Part shown: positions 1 through 10,103 of the stretch, piece after piece
How positions within the stretch are numbered: position 1 is the first letter of the stretch
How the letters are laid out: every line of letters begins with the position of its first letter
DNA from: Arachis hypogaea
Taxonomy: Eukaryota > Streptophyta > Magnoliopsida > Fabales > Fabaceae
NCBI RefSeq assembly: GCF_003086295.3
Contig: NC_092048.1
Span: 108,020,276-108,084,275, forward strand
Direction of reading: 5' to 3'
DNA: 64,000 nt
The notes under the pieces: generated by a model
Databases searched by the model: none
What the model saw: only the letters and a program-made list of their open reading frames with translations
Told to the model about the DNA's origin: nothing
Translations under genes and position numbers: made by a program

Positions 1-1039
1 CAATTCCTTCAGTCACCATAAAGTGACATTTTTCCCAGTTTAAAACTAGGTTGGTCTCTTGGCATCTTTTCAGAACAAGTGATAAATGGTCAAGGCAGGA
101 GCTGAATGAGTCTCTAAATACTGAAAAGTCATCCATGAAGACCTCCAGAAATTTCTCTACCATATCAGAGAAGATAGAGAGCATGCACCTCTGAAAGGTT
201 GCAGGTGCATTGCACAGACCAAAAGGCATCCTTCTGTAGGCAAACACTCCAGAAGGACATGTGAATGCTGTTTTCTCTTGGTTCTGAAGATCTACTGCAA
301 TTTGGTTGTAACCTGAATAGCCGTCCAAAAAGCAGTAATATTCATGACCTGCTAGTCTCTCTAGCATCTGGTCTATGAATGGTAAAGCAAAGTGATCCTT
401 CCTGGTGGCTGTATTGAGCCTTCTGTAATTAATACACATACGCCACCCTGTAACTATTCTTGTAAGAACCAGTTCATTCTTTCCATTATGAACCACTGTC
501 ATGCCTCCCTTCTCAGGGACAACTTGGACAGGGCTCACCCAGGAGCTATCAGAAATAGAATAAATAATCCCAGCCTCCAGTAACTTGGTGACCTCTTTCT
601 GCACCACCTCTTTCATGGCTGGATTTAGCCGCCTCTGTGGTTGAACCACTGGCTTAGCATCGTCCTCCAATAGGATCTTGTGCATGCATCTTGCTGGACT
701 GATGCCCTTAAGATCACTTATGGACCACCCAAGAGCTGTCTTGTATGTCCTTAGCACTTGAAGTAGTGCTTTCTCTTCCTGTGGATTTAAAGCAGAGCTT
801 ATGATCACCGGAAAAGTGTCATCTTCTCCCAGAAATGCATATTTTAGGGATGGTGGTTGTGGTTTGAGCTCGGGTTTAGGAGGTTTCTCCTCTTCCTGAG
901 GAATTTTCAGAGGCTCTTTTATTTCCTCTGATTCCTCCAGATCAGGCTGAACATCTTTAAAGATGTCTTCTAGCTCTGATTCGAGACTCTCAGCCATGTT
1001 GATCTTCTCCGCCATGGAGTCAATAATATCAACACTCAT
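1..1039 (-). CDS. Reverse transcriptase domain of element A, open to the window edge
   Basis: About 346 codons read without a stop from an ATG at 1037-1039 down to base 1 and continue outside the window. The N-terminal part is an acidic linker (ESELEDIFKD). The RT palm follows, with LLEAGIIY, the CSF-type motif CFLDGYSGYNQI, the PFGLCNAPATF block and the catalytic F-M-D-D motif (VFMDDFSVF), the usual Athila form of YxDD. At the site where B and C share a stop codon (after VVHN), A reads GGA. The frame lies -1 relative to the upstream protease ORF, with an overlap-type boundary near 1117-1135. It is the most intact RT in the window. As a truncated copy it probably gives no complete protein. 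Confidence 0.85.
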   Translation of the reverse strand, partial: MSVDIIDSMAEKINMAESLESELEDIFKDVQPDLEESEEIKEPLKIPQEEEKPPKPELKPQPPSLKYAFLGEDDTFPVIISSALNPQEEKALLQVLRTYKTALGWSISDLKGISPARCMHKILLEDDAKPVVQPQRRLNPAMKEVVQKEVTKLLEAGIIYSISDSSWVSPVQVVPEKGGMTVVHNGKNELVLTRIVTGWRMCINYRRLNTATRKDHFALPFIDQMLERLAGHEYYCFLDGYSGYNQIAVDLQNQEKTAFTCPSGVFAYRRMPFGLCNAPATFQRCMLSIFSDMVEKFLEVFMDDFSVFRDSFSSCLDHLSLVLKRCQETNLVLNWEKCHFMVTEGI

Positions 1040-1796
1040 GCAATCTTTCGATGTGTCTGGATGCTTCATTGCCTCAACAGCATTTAGCTTGAACTCATTC
1101 TCATTGACTCTCAAGGTCACTTCCCCTTTTGGACATCAATGAGGGTTCGTCCAGTTGCTAGGAAAGGTCTTCCTAGAATGAGAGTTACACTCTTGTGCTC
1201 CTCCATTTCCAGCACTACAAAGTCAGTGGGAAAGGTAAATGGCCCAACCTTGACAATCATGTCTTCAATTATGCCTGATGGATATTTAATGGAGCCATCA
1301 GCAAGTTGAAGACAAATCCGGGTTGGTTTGACCTCTTCAGTCAAGCCAAGCTTTCTGATATTGGATGCAGGAATTAGATTGATACTTGTCCCAAGGTCAC
1401 ATAGAGCTGTCTTGGTACAAGTACCCTCTAATGTGCATGGTATCATAAAACTTCCGGGATCCTTAAGCTTTTCTGGTAAGCTTGTTAGGATGACTGCACT
1501 GCATTCTTCAGTGAGAAAAACTTTTTCTGTTTCTCTCCAATCCTTCTTATGACTTAAGATCTCTTTCATGAACTTAGCATAAGAGGGTATTTGCTTAAGT
1601 GCCTCTGCAAACGAAATCTTTATTTCAAGAGTCCTGAGATAGTCTGCAAAGTGGGCAAATTGTTTATCCTGTTCCGCTTGGCGGAGTTTCTGAGGATAAT
1701 GCATTTTGGCTTTATATTCTTCAACCTTAGTTGCTGCAGGTTTATTTCCTACAGAGGCAGGTTGAGAAGCCTTCTTGAGGGAGTTATTATCAGTTA
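1..1796 (-). mobile_element. Element A: truncated Athila-like Ty3/gypsy retrotransposon
   Basis: A minus-strand retrotransposon fragment that runs off the left edge. From right to left it holds the end of gag, the protease and reverse transcriptase. It is clearly the same family as B and C, since long stretches match B almost word for word. Homology to B stops at about 1796, inside the gag region where B carries its palindrome repeats. Beyond that the sequence is unrelated pyrimidine-rich DNA, so A lost its 5' half. No LTR or target duplication can be assigned. Confidence 0.9.
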
Positions 1797-1839
1797 TCAA
1801 TGGCAAACAATATCTTTGTTTATCTCTTTTTCTTTTCAT
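1117..1839 (-). CDS. Gag C-terminus and aspartic protease of element A (5' truncated)
   Basis: The open frame is 240 codons, but the first 13 or so come from foreign flanking DNA, so the ATG at 1839 is fortuitous. The retrotransposon part starts near KKASQPASVGNKPAATKVEEYKAK, a linker also seen in B and C. A conserved FADYLRTLEIKI block and an Athila-type pepsin-like protease follow, with the active-site motif CDLGTSINLIP (D-L-G) and the flap-side motif LILGRPFLATG. The ORF ends two codons after AAG GGG. At that point an A-AAG-GGG heptamer could shift ribosomes -1 into the RT frame. The protease would cut the Gag-Pol precursor. Confidence 0.85.
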   Translation of the reverse strand: MKRKRDKQRYCLPLITDNNSLKKASQPASVGNKPAATKVEEYKAKMHYPQKLRQAEQDKQFAHFADYLRTLEIKISFAEALKQIPSYAKFMKEILSHKKDWRETEKVFLTEECSAVILTSLPEKLKDPGSFMIPCTLEGTCTKTALCDLGTSINLIPASNIRKLGLTEEVKPTRICLQLADGSIKYPSGIIEDMIVKVGPFTFPTDFVVLEMEEHKSVTLILGRPFLATGRTLIDVQKGK

Positions 1840-2090
1840 TCATTCTTTCTTTCTTTCTTTTCTTTTCTGTGCTCTGCCCTCCTGTGGCAGGGATTTTTTT
1901 AGATTCTTTTAACCTTTGCTCTCTTCTCTCTTGTGGCAGAGGTTTCTTTAATATTTTTCTTTTCTTTTTCTTTTATTTCTTCTTCTTTTATTTCCTATTA
2001 TTCCATAATATAAATTATTTTCACATTATTCCTTCGCCTCTCCCTAAGTGTCTTATGCAAAAGAATTATAAAGTTCTTTAATCAAGTCTG
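1797..2090. other. Pyrimidine-rich low-complexity stretch
   Basis: Long runs of T and CTTT. It holds an imperfect direct duplication around 1871-1900 and 1918-1945, each with a TGTGGCAG core. No coding signal. It marks the break of element A. Confidence 0.6.
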
Positions 2091-3866
2091 CATTCTCTAA
2101 AACTTTTAAGATTACTCTGCTTGCTTGATCTCTCATTAATATTACGCATTATAATATTCTTACAAAATAATATCTTTGATAAATACTAATTATATAATAA
2201 TTTATTTTAATATAAATGAGTAATTTTAAAGAAGTATTTAAAATAATATTTATAATCTTCTTTTAAAACTTAGTTTATAAAACCTTATTTTTAAGCTTTT
2301 ATTGATTACTTTCTAAATCACGAACTTTTTAATATTCTATTTTCAACCTCAATATTTTATAAAATTATATTTGAACCCTTGGTTATTTTCATATTTATTA
2401 AAATAACCTGAACTTTTATAAAATATCCATTTTATCCCTAAACTTTACTTATTACCCAAAATACCCAAAAATTTATACAATTGTAAGTTATACCTTATTT
2501 TTTATATAGAAATACAATATTAACCTTCAAAAAATATGTAATTACTAATCTTTCTTTTATACCAAAACTGAAATCTTTAACCCTTTTCTGTCAAAATATT
2601 ACTTGTATTTTAATCAGTTTTCTAATTTTTTGGTTACCGATTTTTCACAACTTTTAGTTTAATCTCTCAACTATCAAAACTTATCAATTTTAATCAATAA
2701 TTCTCATTTACAACAGTCCCAAAATCATCAAAATAATCCTAGTTGGGCTGTTCTGCACGGCCGAACCGCAATTCACAAACAACGACAATAATTTCACAAA
2801 ATTTCAACGTAAACTTAATCAAACACAAATAGTAATCAATCAAATCAACATTCACTCATCAAATTCACATTTAATTATTATAAAGTTATCAAACCCTACA
2901 TCCGTACAAATTCAAAATCAACAAAAATTTTGGAGAAACTTTTTTATCAAGCTACTTAAGAAGAAAACGTCAGAAAGCGTCTCTGCCTCTTAGAACTCCA
3001 ATTGGCCAAACTTAAAGAGAAGAGGAGGTATGTTACGGTCAACTTCTACCGAAAAAATAGTGCCAACACATAGAAGAGAAGAATATGAACACTTTTATCG
3101 AATTAGATTTTTTATTGAAGTTACGGATTAAAAAAGTTCGGAAAAAAATCTTTACGGTTCCATGGCCTCACGTTTAACTCTCTCTTGGCTTCTCTTTCTA
3201 TTATTCTTCAAGTTCATTCGGTGATGCACGAAGGAGAATGAAATTATCAAAGCTAATAATGTGGTGCTAAGCATTTATTAAGTGTCATGGGTATATATAT
3301 ATATATATGCCACGTTTCATTTCTTTCATTTCTTTCATTTCTTTCTTTGTGGCTTCGGCCAATTTCTTTGGTTTCTTTGGCTTCCAATGAATTAAATGAA
3401 GTGAAACATGAGGTGTTACAATAATAAAAGGCGGCATGTGTCCCGATTATAAGTTACTGAGCCACCAATTTAAGTTATAAATATTTTAAACAGATAATTA
3501 TAAAAATTGAATATATTATTACATAAGTAATAATATACTTAGGGTTAAATATGAGTTACTAATATAAATGACATTAATAATTTAAGAATAAAAGATATTT
3601 GATAAAATATTTACAACTCTAAGTTCATCAAGAAATACCAATAATTACTTATATCGACAAAAGTCAGACTTGATAATAATATTAATATTATTATCTAGAC
3701 TCCATTATAATTAAAGCAAGTAAAATAAATAATAACATAATAATAAAATTATATTACCATTTATTTTACTTCGGAGTTCGAAGTCAACTCATCAAAATAA
3801 AACTAATCGCTTTAAAATATTATTTTAAGAAAAACTCGTGTTAGTGCAAAAATTTGAGTTGTTACA
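2091..3866 (-). repeat. AT-rich LTR-like block (possible gypsy LTR remnant)
   Basis: Read on the minus strand this begins TGTAACAACTC at 3866, a common start for plant gypsy LTRs. It has a (TA)n run at about 3295-3308 that could hold a TATA box, then a GC-richer leader-like part with GGCCGTGCAGAACAGCC near 2750. No clear LTR end, primer site or second LTR is visible, so this is a tentative call. A GGTGTTACA at 3412-3420 could be another LTR edge. No ORF was seen. Confidence 0.35.
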
Positions 3867-4794
3867 GAATCGTCATACATCAACATTTTAGGCCTAAAAA
3901 CACAATATAAATCTTTTTCCTTGAAAATTGTGTTTTCCATTGCTATCCTATTTTAATTTGCAAATTTATTTTTAGTTTTCAGCTATGATTGTGCTATTTA
4001 TATAATGAAATGGCTTAAAATAATTGCGCCTCAAAACATTAAAAAGGGAAAATATAACTGGGACAATTGGACACATGTAATTGTGTTTAAAATTCTATAA
4101 CTCTCTACTACTTTACTAAATTAACGGAGTTTATTAAACGAATATTCTTTTAAACTGTAGGCGGGGGTGGACCACTTTCAAGTTGAATATATTTCACATA
4201 TTCTGTTTCATGAGATGAATCGAGATAGAGATACAACAATTAGAGAAAGTGAAGCAATAAGATTGTCCAAGCAATCTGCAGTGTTATTGAGTCCATATTG
4301 TCAAATATAATCAGATGATATTGATAGTGATTAGTTTGAGTGGTGTATAGTCTTGGAATAGTCTGAACAATTTTTGTAAATTTTGTGAATATTTAATCCA
4401 ATCTTATTATAAATTGTTTTTGAATAAATAAATTGTCTGTGCTGTATTCAAAAGCTGTCAATTACAGGTTCAAAAAAATGAAGAAAAACAACACCAAACG
4501 TGCTAATATGCCAATTACTTTAATAATACACCCAAATATAATCGGTATATACCCAAATTGAGTCCTCATATATTTCGATGGAAAAACCAACCAGGAGGTA
4601 TGAGAAATCAGAAATTTGAATTGTTAACCTCTTTAGGATTTGATTGTATATGTATAGTAAATTTAAAACAAATAAATATAAACAAAACACTGATTTCTAA
4701 CACAAATAGCAGCATGTAAAAAAAAGAAAATGTCAAACACAAGAGAATGCAGAAATACACCAAAAAAATTGCGTGTTACACCAAGATACTGTCA
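3867..4794. other. AT-rich non-coding DNA next to the transposase pseudogene
   Basis: No gene seen. Near the right end there are several ACACCCAAA copies (about 4525-4560 and 4798-4807), the motif that fills the introns and flanks of the neighbouring pseudogene. This part may therefore be the 3' flank of that transposon. Confidence 0.5.
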
Positions 4795-5930
4795 CTATAC
4801 ACCCAAAAATCTATCCCCTGCTGTTGGATCCCTGAACTGATAATTGATAACATGTCCGTGATATTGGCTGGAATTTGGTTGTACCACGGATGCACCATCA
4901 AAAAGGTTCAACTGAAAAATATAAACTCACATATTAGCAAAACTATTAACAAAAAAATTAAACCCAATTACCCACTGTTTAAAGAACATCACTTTTACCT
5001 CGCTTAGAGCTTTTGTTTTCTTCTTTGAGGCATTTGCAATCTATTTGTCTAACTTTGAACCTAGCCTATTTTTGGGATGTCCTCTTGTTCGAACCCTTGG
5101 AGGGCTTTGAAGCTCGTTAACGGATTCCAAGTTAGCATCTTGGTGAGATAACGAACATGTCCCCCTTCCTTTTGGCTTTCAGTTCTTCCATCTCAACCAC
5201 AACGTTATCGTAGGCGCGGTGCAAAATGGCGGTGAGATCCTCGTATTCTGATGCAAATTCGCATATATTTTGCGAACGAAACACTAATTCGTCAAACCTC
5301 TTGCTTCTTGACTCCAACAATGGCTCATTGTGACTGCTCTTGATGTGTGTGTGTCTCCTCCTTATGTTCTTGCTCCATCGTTCCAATATGTATCTCGGTG
5401 ACACTTTGGTTACTCGTTCAAAGCTTAACACGCTTAGGGCGTGACGACACAATATCCCTCTTTACTCGAATAATAAGCATTGGCATTTCACTTGGGCTGC
5501 TACCGAGTCATACGTAACTGCAAACTTGTTGAATGTTAAGCTGAAAACTTGTTCTCCAACTTTGTATACCGAATAGCCTAAAGCAGAGTTCGTTAATCCT
5601 GTGATGCAATTCACCTTTCCTTTGAATTGTGCTTGGACTTCCTTGAACTTTTGGTGAGTGTACACATTTTGAAACTGAGCTTCTATGGAGGATTTTGTTG
5701 CACAGGGTATGACGGTGTGAAAATCTGTAGCATTCGATTCTCTCTCTCTTTGCTCCCTATTTCCAAGGCAAATATCGTATTGTTTGACGAATTAGATAAG
5801 TAAGCTATTCTGGGTAATAAACTTGTTAAAAATGCATGCATGCTCTCGCTCCTTTGTGTGTTTCTCATCCCAGCCCAGAATTGGTGATCCAGATAAATTG
5901 AAATCCATATATGATGGTCTTCGTAAAGCT

Positions 5931-6013
5931 CTGCAAAAAACACCCAAATCAGACTATAATACACCCAAAAACATGCAATTTACACCTCTGCTACAGATTT
6001 TAAAAGACATTAC
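5931..6013 (-). other. Intron of the FAR1-like pseudogene (copy 2 of the module)
   Basis: Donor GTAATGTC, acceptor TTTTTTGCAG before AGCTTTACG. It contains GCAGAGGTGT, CATGTTTTTGGGTGTAT and a second TTTGGGTGT in the same order as the 6416-6563 intron, so the two introns look homologous to each other. Confidence 0.7.
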
Positions 6014-6415
6014 CTGAAAGCCACTTGTTGTTCACAATACCATACTTCAGCAAAAAGTCATTCCAATTCCTATCAAATGATTCTTTGGTATGAGAGTTCC
6101 AAACAACATGGCTCATTTCTTGTTCGATTTCTGTGTGTCCCTTGTAGCCATTATTTGCCTGAAATCTTCTTCATGATGTGCCAAATACACCAACGGTGAA
6201 TTATTGTAGGCATACAAGCCTCGATAGCCCTTTGCATCGATGCAAATTGATCGGTGAGAATTCCTTTCGGAGCATTTCCTCCCATGCAATAAAGCTAACA
6301 TTGAAATAACTATTTGAATGATTGAATATCTTCGTTTTTCATCAAATCGCATCTAAGAAGTGTTAACTGACCGTGGTGATTCACCCCGACAAAAGAACCA
6401 CAAACCAAATTATAC

Positions 6416-6563
6416 CTGAAATAGATTATGACAAACAGAACTAAAATCATTAATACACCCAAATAATGAGCTTATACACCCAAAAACATCCAATATACAC
6501 ACCTCTGCAGCAAATTCATAAAACAACATCAATTCAACATCATAAACTAGAACAGCATATTAC
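6416..6563 (-). other. Intron of the FAR1-like pseudogene (copy 1 of a shared intron module)
   Basis: The donor GTAATATG follows the TTYNTNR exon end, and the acceptor CTATTTCAG precedes GTATAATTTGG. It holds GCAGAGGTGT, then GATGTTTTTGGGTGTAT and a second TTTGGGTGTAT. The same series occurs in the next intron. Confidence 0.7.
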
Positions 6564-7278
6564 CTGTTTGTATTGTAGGTGGTATCGAATGAAATAACAT
6601 CTCCGAAATACTCACAGGCAGCTCTGCTCCTTGCGTCCGCCCAAAAAGCAAGCTTAATTGACAGATCGTCCTCGAGTTCGGGCTCGAAAAAGAAATTCTG
6701 ATTCTTCTCTTTCATTCTTAATAAATATTTCCCGAATTCTTTTGCATCGTCTAGTTCTGAAACATTCCGCACTTCTTTCGTGATGTAATTTCTCACGTCT
6801 TTTTCAATAAAATTCAACACACGGTGACCCCCGGCTGCTGCAACAAATGATTGATAAGTTTTGCTTGGTCTGATACCGGCTTCATCGTTATTCTCTATTG
6901 TACGATGCACGGACATGCTTAGTTTCCTGTACTGTTTGAGCATCTCTGCTTGATTTGGACAGCAGGAATGTGAATGATGCAACACGACCTTCGAAATGAT
7001 CCAAACACCAATGTCCTTCAATATGTGTATATAAATTCTTGTAGGACAATTTAAACCAACTGAGGGATTTGTCTTCTCGATTGGAGATATTTTTTATTTC
7101 CATTTTCCCTCTCTACTACATGTAATTAATTGATTCTTAATTTTGTTTCCCTTCTTATTTGTGCTCCGAACTCTTGTAGAAAAACCTGCAGCCTTCGAAT
7201 AATCCTTGTAGAATTTTGCAGCATCTTCAAGGGTGTTAAAAGTCATCCCAACCTTGGAAATAAACTGCTCATCAACAC

Positions 7279-7856
7279 TAGGGGTGGAAAAAGGCCAGGT
7301 GGCCTGCCAGGGGCCTGCAGCCTGGCCTGTGTTTGGCCTGGCCTGGCCTGGCCTGTTATAAAATAGGCACAGGCCCAGGCTCTTTTAAAAGCCTTAATAC
7401 GTTAATAGGCCAGGTCCAGGCTCGCTAATTAGCCTTATTGGCCTGTCAGGCCTGCCTGGGCCTGTTAAAATATAATTAAATCTATAAATAATTATTTATT
7501 ATAACAAAATTATGAGATATTTTAAATCTATTATATTTTATTATAAATATTTTTGTATATTTTAAATACATTAAAAATTTAAATTTTTTTTATAAATATT
7601 AAATATATGACATATTACATATAAATATTTTTATTAAAAAATAATTTTTTTAAATAATATTTTTATTTTTGTAAAAAAAAAAATATCAGGCCTTTTAACA
7701 GGTTTCAGGCCAGGCCAGGCTGAATAACAGGCAAGGCCTAGTACCTTATAAAGAGCCTATAACAGGCTGCAGGCCAGGCTCAGGCCAATTAACTGTATGA
7801 CAGGCCAGGCCTGTTAAGAGCAAAGCCTGGCCTGGCCTGGCCTGTTTTCACCCCTA
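7279..7856. mobile_element. hAT-type MITE with 8-bp target duplication
   Basis: The ends are TAGGGGTGGAAA and TTTTCACCCCTA, inverted repeats that extend into GGCCAGG/CCTGGCC-rich arms. The 8-bp ATCAACAC is directly repeated at 7271-7278 and 7857-7864. An 8-bp duplication and short inverted ends fit the hAT superfamily. The arms are dense in GGCCTG and its complement, the core is A/T-rich, and no transposase is encoded. It sits in the first visible coding exon of the FAR1-like pseudogene, a few codons after a splice acceptor. Confidence 0.9.
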
Positions 7857-7874
7857 ATCAACACCACAGAGTGG

Positions 7875-8838
7875 CTGCAAAATACACCCAAAATATACCA
7901 TATTAAAATAAGCATAAACCATAGAATACAAATACAACTATAAACCATCATAAAAAATAACAAAAATCAGATTAATAAATTATCATTAAACAGAAATTAA
8001 AATAATTCAACTAAAAGAATAAGACAATTCACCCTCAGACAGCTAAAAAGTCGTAAACTGTAAATACACCCAAAATTTCCTAAATACACCCAAATATTTC
8101 TGATTTACACCCAAAAGTCTAATATAAAATACAGAAAATTCATCAGAATTAGTACATTAGATTCAATTCAAACAAAAAAAATGAACAACAAATTTCACAG
8201 ACAAGAAGGCTTGTATAGCAAGAATTTTCAAGAAGGAATTTTCAAGACTTGTAAGACTTATATAGCAAGAAGGCTTGTATGTGGAGATTAATTATTATTT
8301 ATACATAAAATAGTTAAAATCAGTTTTTAATAGCTTAAAACTAATTTTTAAAATTAAAACTGATTTATTTTTATGAAATAGTTTAAATTAAGCACCTTAT
8401 AATTTGTTATGTAAAAAAGTAGTCTAATGTAATTTTCATAACTATTTATAACAAATAAACAATAGAGTGTTGTTTCAGTTTGATTTGTATATAAAAATTG
8501 TGATTATTTCATAACTAGTAATGCTAAAGGAGACATACAAAATAAAAGTGTTATTCTTAATGTTAATAAGATTAAAATTTAGAGTAACACTAATTTAACT
8601 TTAAAGTCTCCACAAGCAATGGATAATCAATTAAAAAATATCAAGAATAAGGATTGAACACTCATTTATATTTAATATTGTAATTTTTTAATTATATTGT
8701 TAAATTTCTAGTGATTAGACATTAGTTTTTTTTTTAATTTCAAATTATTTGATATTTTATGAATTTTATATTTATATTTAAATTTATATATAAATTTTAA
8801 ATTGTTATCTTAATTTATGTATTAATATGTAAATTTTA
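7875..8838. other. AT-rich 5' flank or intron of the FAR1-like pseudogene
   Basis: The 5' side of the splice acceptor at 7875 carries at least four more TACACCCAAA copies (7883-8120), like the introns downstream. A short direct repeat (AGAAGGCTTGTAT at about 8205 and 8269) follows. The rest, 8290-8838, is AT-rich with no gene seen. Confidence 0.5.
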
Positions 8839-9036
8839 GAGTGCGTTTGGTTTGCATTTTATTTTTTGTTTTCATTTTCAGTGTTTTCTATTTTCTGAAT
8901 TTTGTGAAGGAAAAAATAAAAATAGTGAAAACAATAAAATCCTATTTTCTATTTTCACCTCCTATTTTCACTTTTTTCTTCACAAAATTTAGAAAATAAA
9001 AAATATTAAAAATAAAAATACAAATCAAATGCATCC
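8839..9036. mobile_element. Foldback MITE, Tourist/PIF-Harbinger-like
   Basis: A near-complete hairpin: GAGTGCGTTTGGTTTGC at the left pairs with the complement of CAAATCAAATGCATCC at the right. The interior arms pair as well (GTTTTCTATTTTC and its complement-like partner). A TTA trinucleotide flanks both ends (8836-8838 and 9037-9039), matching the 3-bp duplication of PIF/Harbinger elements. About 198 bp, no coding capacity. Confidence 0.7.
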
Positions 9037-9213
9037 TTAAGGTGTTATTTAATTGTCATAGGGACAGGTAGGGATGGGTATCCGCAGGGACGAGTTAGGG
9101 TACAGTATTCTACTACCCGCGGATAGAGGTGGGGCGGGTGGTAGAGAAGTTAAAAGAGGGCGGGGCGGGACGAGGTTGGGTAGGGCAAAAATCCGCCCCT
9201 ACCCGCCCCACTG
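9037..9213. repeat. GC-rich inverted-repeat patch
   Basis: An abrupt GC-rich island in AT-rich DNA. GGTGGGGCGGGTGG near 9130 can pair with CTACCCGCCCC near 9200, and ATCCGC pairs with GCGGAT inside. It resembles the end of another small non-autonomous DNA element, but no target duplication was found. Confidence 0.4.
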
Positions 9214-9867
9214 CCAGCACTAAGGACAAAACTACTATGAAGGTAGATACTGAACCTTTCACTGCTTATTCGAATTATGTTAAGCCATTCAACTTGTTAG
9301 TCAACTTGATAGGAATTGACACCATAATGGCTAGTGCTCCAACTAAAAATAAGAACTTGAGAGCTTTTGATCAAGACAAAAAACTAATTTATCCTCATTT
9401 TGGTGAAGATCTTCTAGATTTCTTATTGAGAATTAAAAAATCTGATAGCATTATAGTTATGTGTCCAAAATGCAGTGCTATTTTTGATAAAGAAGCTGCA
9501 AAAGAGTTTGAGAAGCACATGGCTGAAGAGAAAGAAAAGACAGAGTAAAAAAATTGATGAAAATGAAGAAGAAACCAATAAACTAAAGCGAAAGATTGTT
9601 GAAGGGAAGCAAAAGTTAAATTGTCAGAATTCTTTGACCAAGTGTGTCAACAATGCTGGAACAAAACCTGTCAACTAGAAAATAAAGACTGTGGTAATGA
9701 TTGACAGAAAAGATAATTTTTCTAAAAGACAAGAGCTTTTCCCACCAAAATTTCAAACAACAAATGGGTCCATAATGTCAAAATGTGCAGAATCAACCTA
9801 TCACCTAAAAAATAAGTGGATGAGACGTAGGCCTTTTAAGCCCAGATACTACGAGTCTCAGTTATGA
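9214..9867 (+). pseudogene. Unrecognised broken ORF with a CPKC motif
   Basis: I do not recognise the family. Plus-strand coding-like sequence runs from about 9214 in one frame to a stop at 9546-9548 (FGEDLLDFLLRIK, VMCPKCSAIFDKEAAKEF). It continues in another frame over 9549-9678 with a lysine-rich stretch, and then shows a short basic segment ending RRRPFKPRYYESQL at 9867. The CPKC pair could be half of a zinc ribbon. Different reading frames and a stop at 9676-9678 make it a broken gene. Its 5' end is cut by the GC-rich patch. It could be a transposon accessory protein or a host gene fragment. Confidence 0.45.
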
Positions 9868-10103
9868 AATCTAAATCATGCATAAGATGAAGGTAGTATA
9901 TATATTCTAAAAAATATATATGTTCCCTTAAAGCCAATTTATTCTTGTTAAGTTGTTATAATCCTAACAATTAGAAGATTCCTAGTTATTTTCTTTAGTC
10001 AAATTGTCAGGATGTTCCAGAATATCTTTCTTTTATTACTTTTGAGCAAAAAGAGAACATACCTGAGTATGTTCTTTTAGATTCATACAAGGGGCATAGT
10101 AAA
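9868..10103. other. Non-coding spacer before host repeat H
   Basis: AT-rich, no gene or repeat recognised. Confidence 0.4.

Larger units (their letters stand above)
4795..7874 (-). pseudogene. FAR1/FRS-like MULE transposase gene, decayed, multi-exon
   Basis: Minus-strand gene of the FAR1-RELATED/Mutator-like transposase family. In order: a FAR1 DNA-binding domain (FYKDYSKAAGFSTRVR, about 7245-7110), a linker, the start of the MULE transposase core (FWADARSRAACEYFGDV and FDTTYNTNR, about 6640-6565), a middle exon (about 6415-6014) with stops, QFWAGMRNTQRSESM (about 5880), and a SWIM zinc-finger region (KCQCLLFE then CRHALSVLSFERV). It ends with the family's basic tail (SPPRVRTRGHPKNRLG) and a last exon that stops at 4795-4797. 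Introns with GT-AG ends are visible at about 6563-6416, 6013-5931 and 4998-4912, and a splice acceptor at 7875 precedes the first exon seen. Frameshifts and stops break the middle exon and the SWIM region, and a MITE sits in the first exon. It is dead as a protein. No terminal repeats were found. Confidence 0.85.

Noticed and set aside
392..583. Small plus-strand ORF (also at 16122-16313 and, mirrored, at 45103-45291)
   Set aside because: Antisense shadow of the conserved RT coding sequence in A, B and C.
4747..5007. 86-codon plus-strand ORF
   Set aside because: Antisense to the last exon and intron of the FAR1-like pseudogene.
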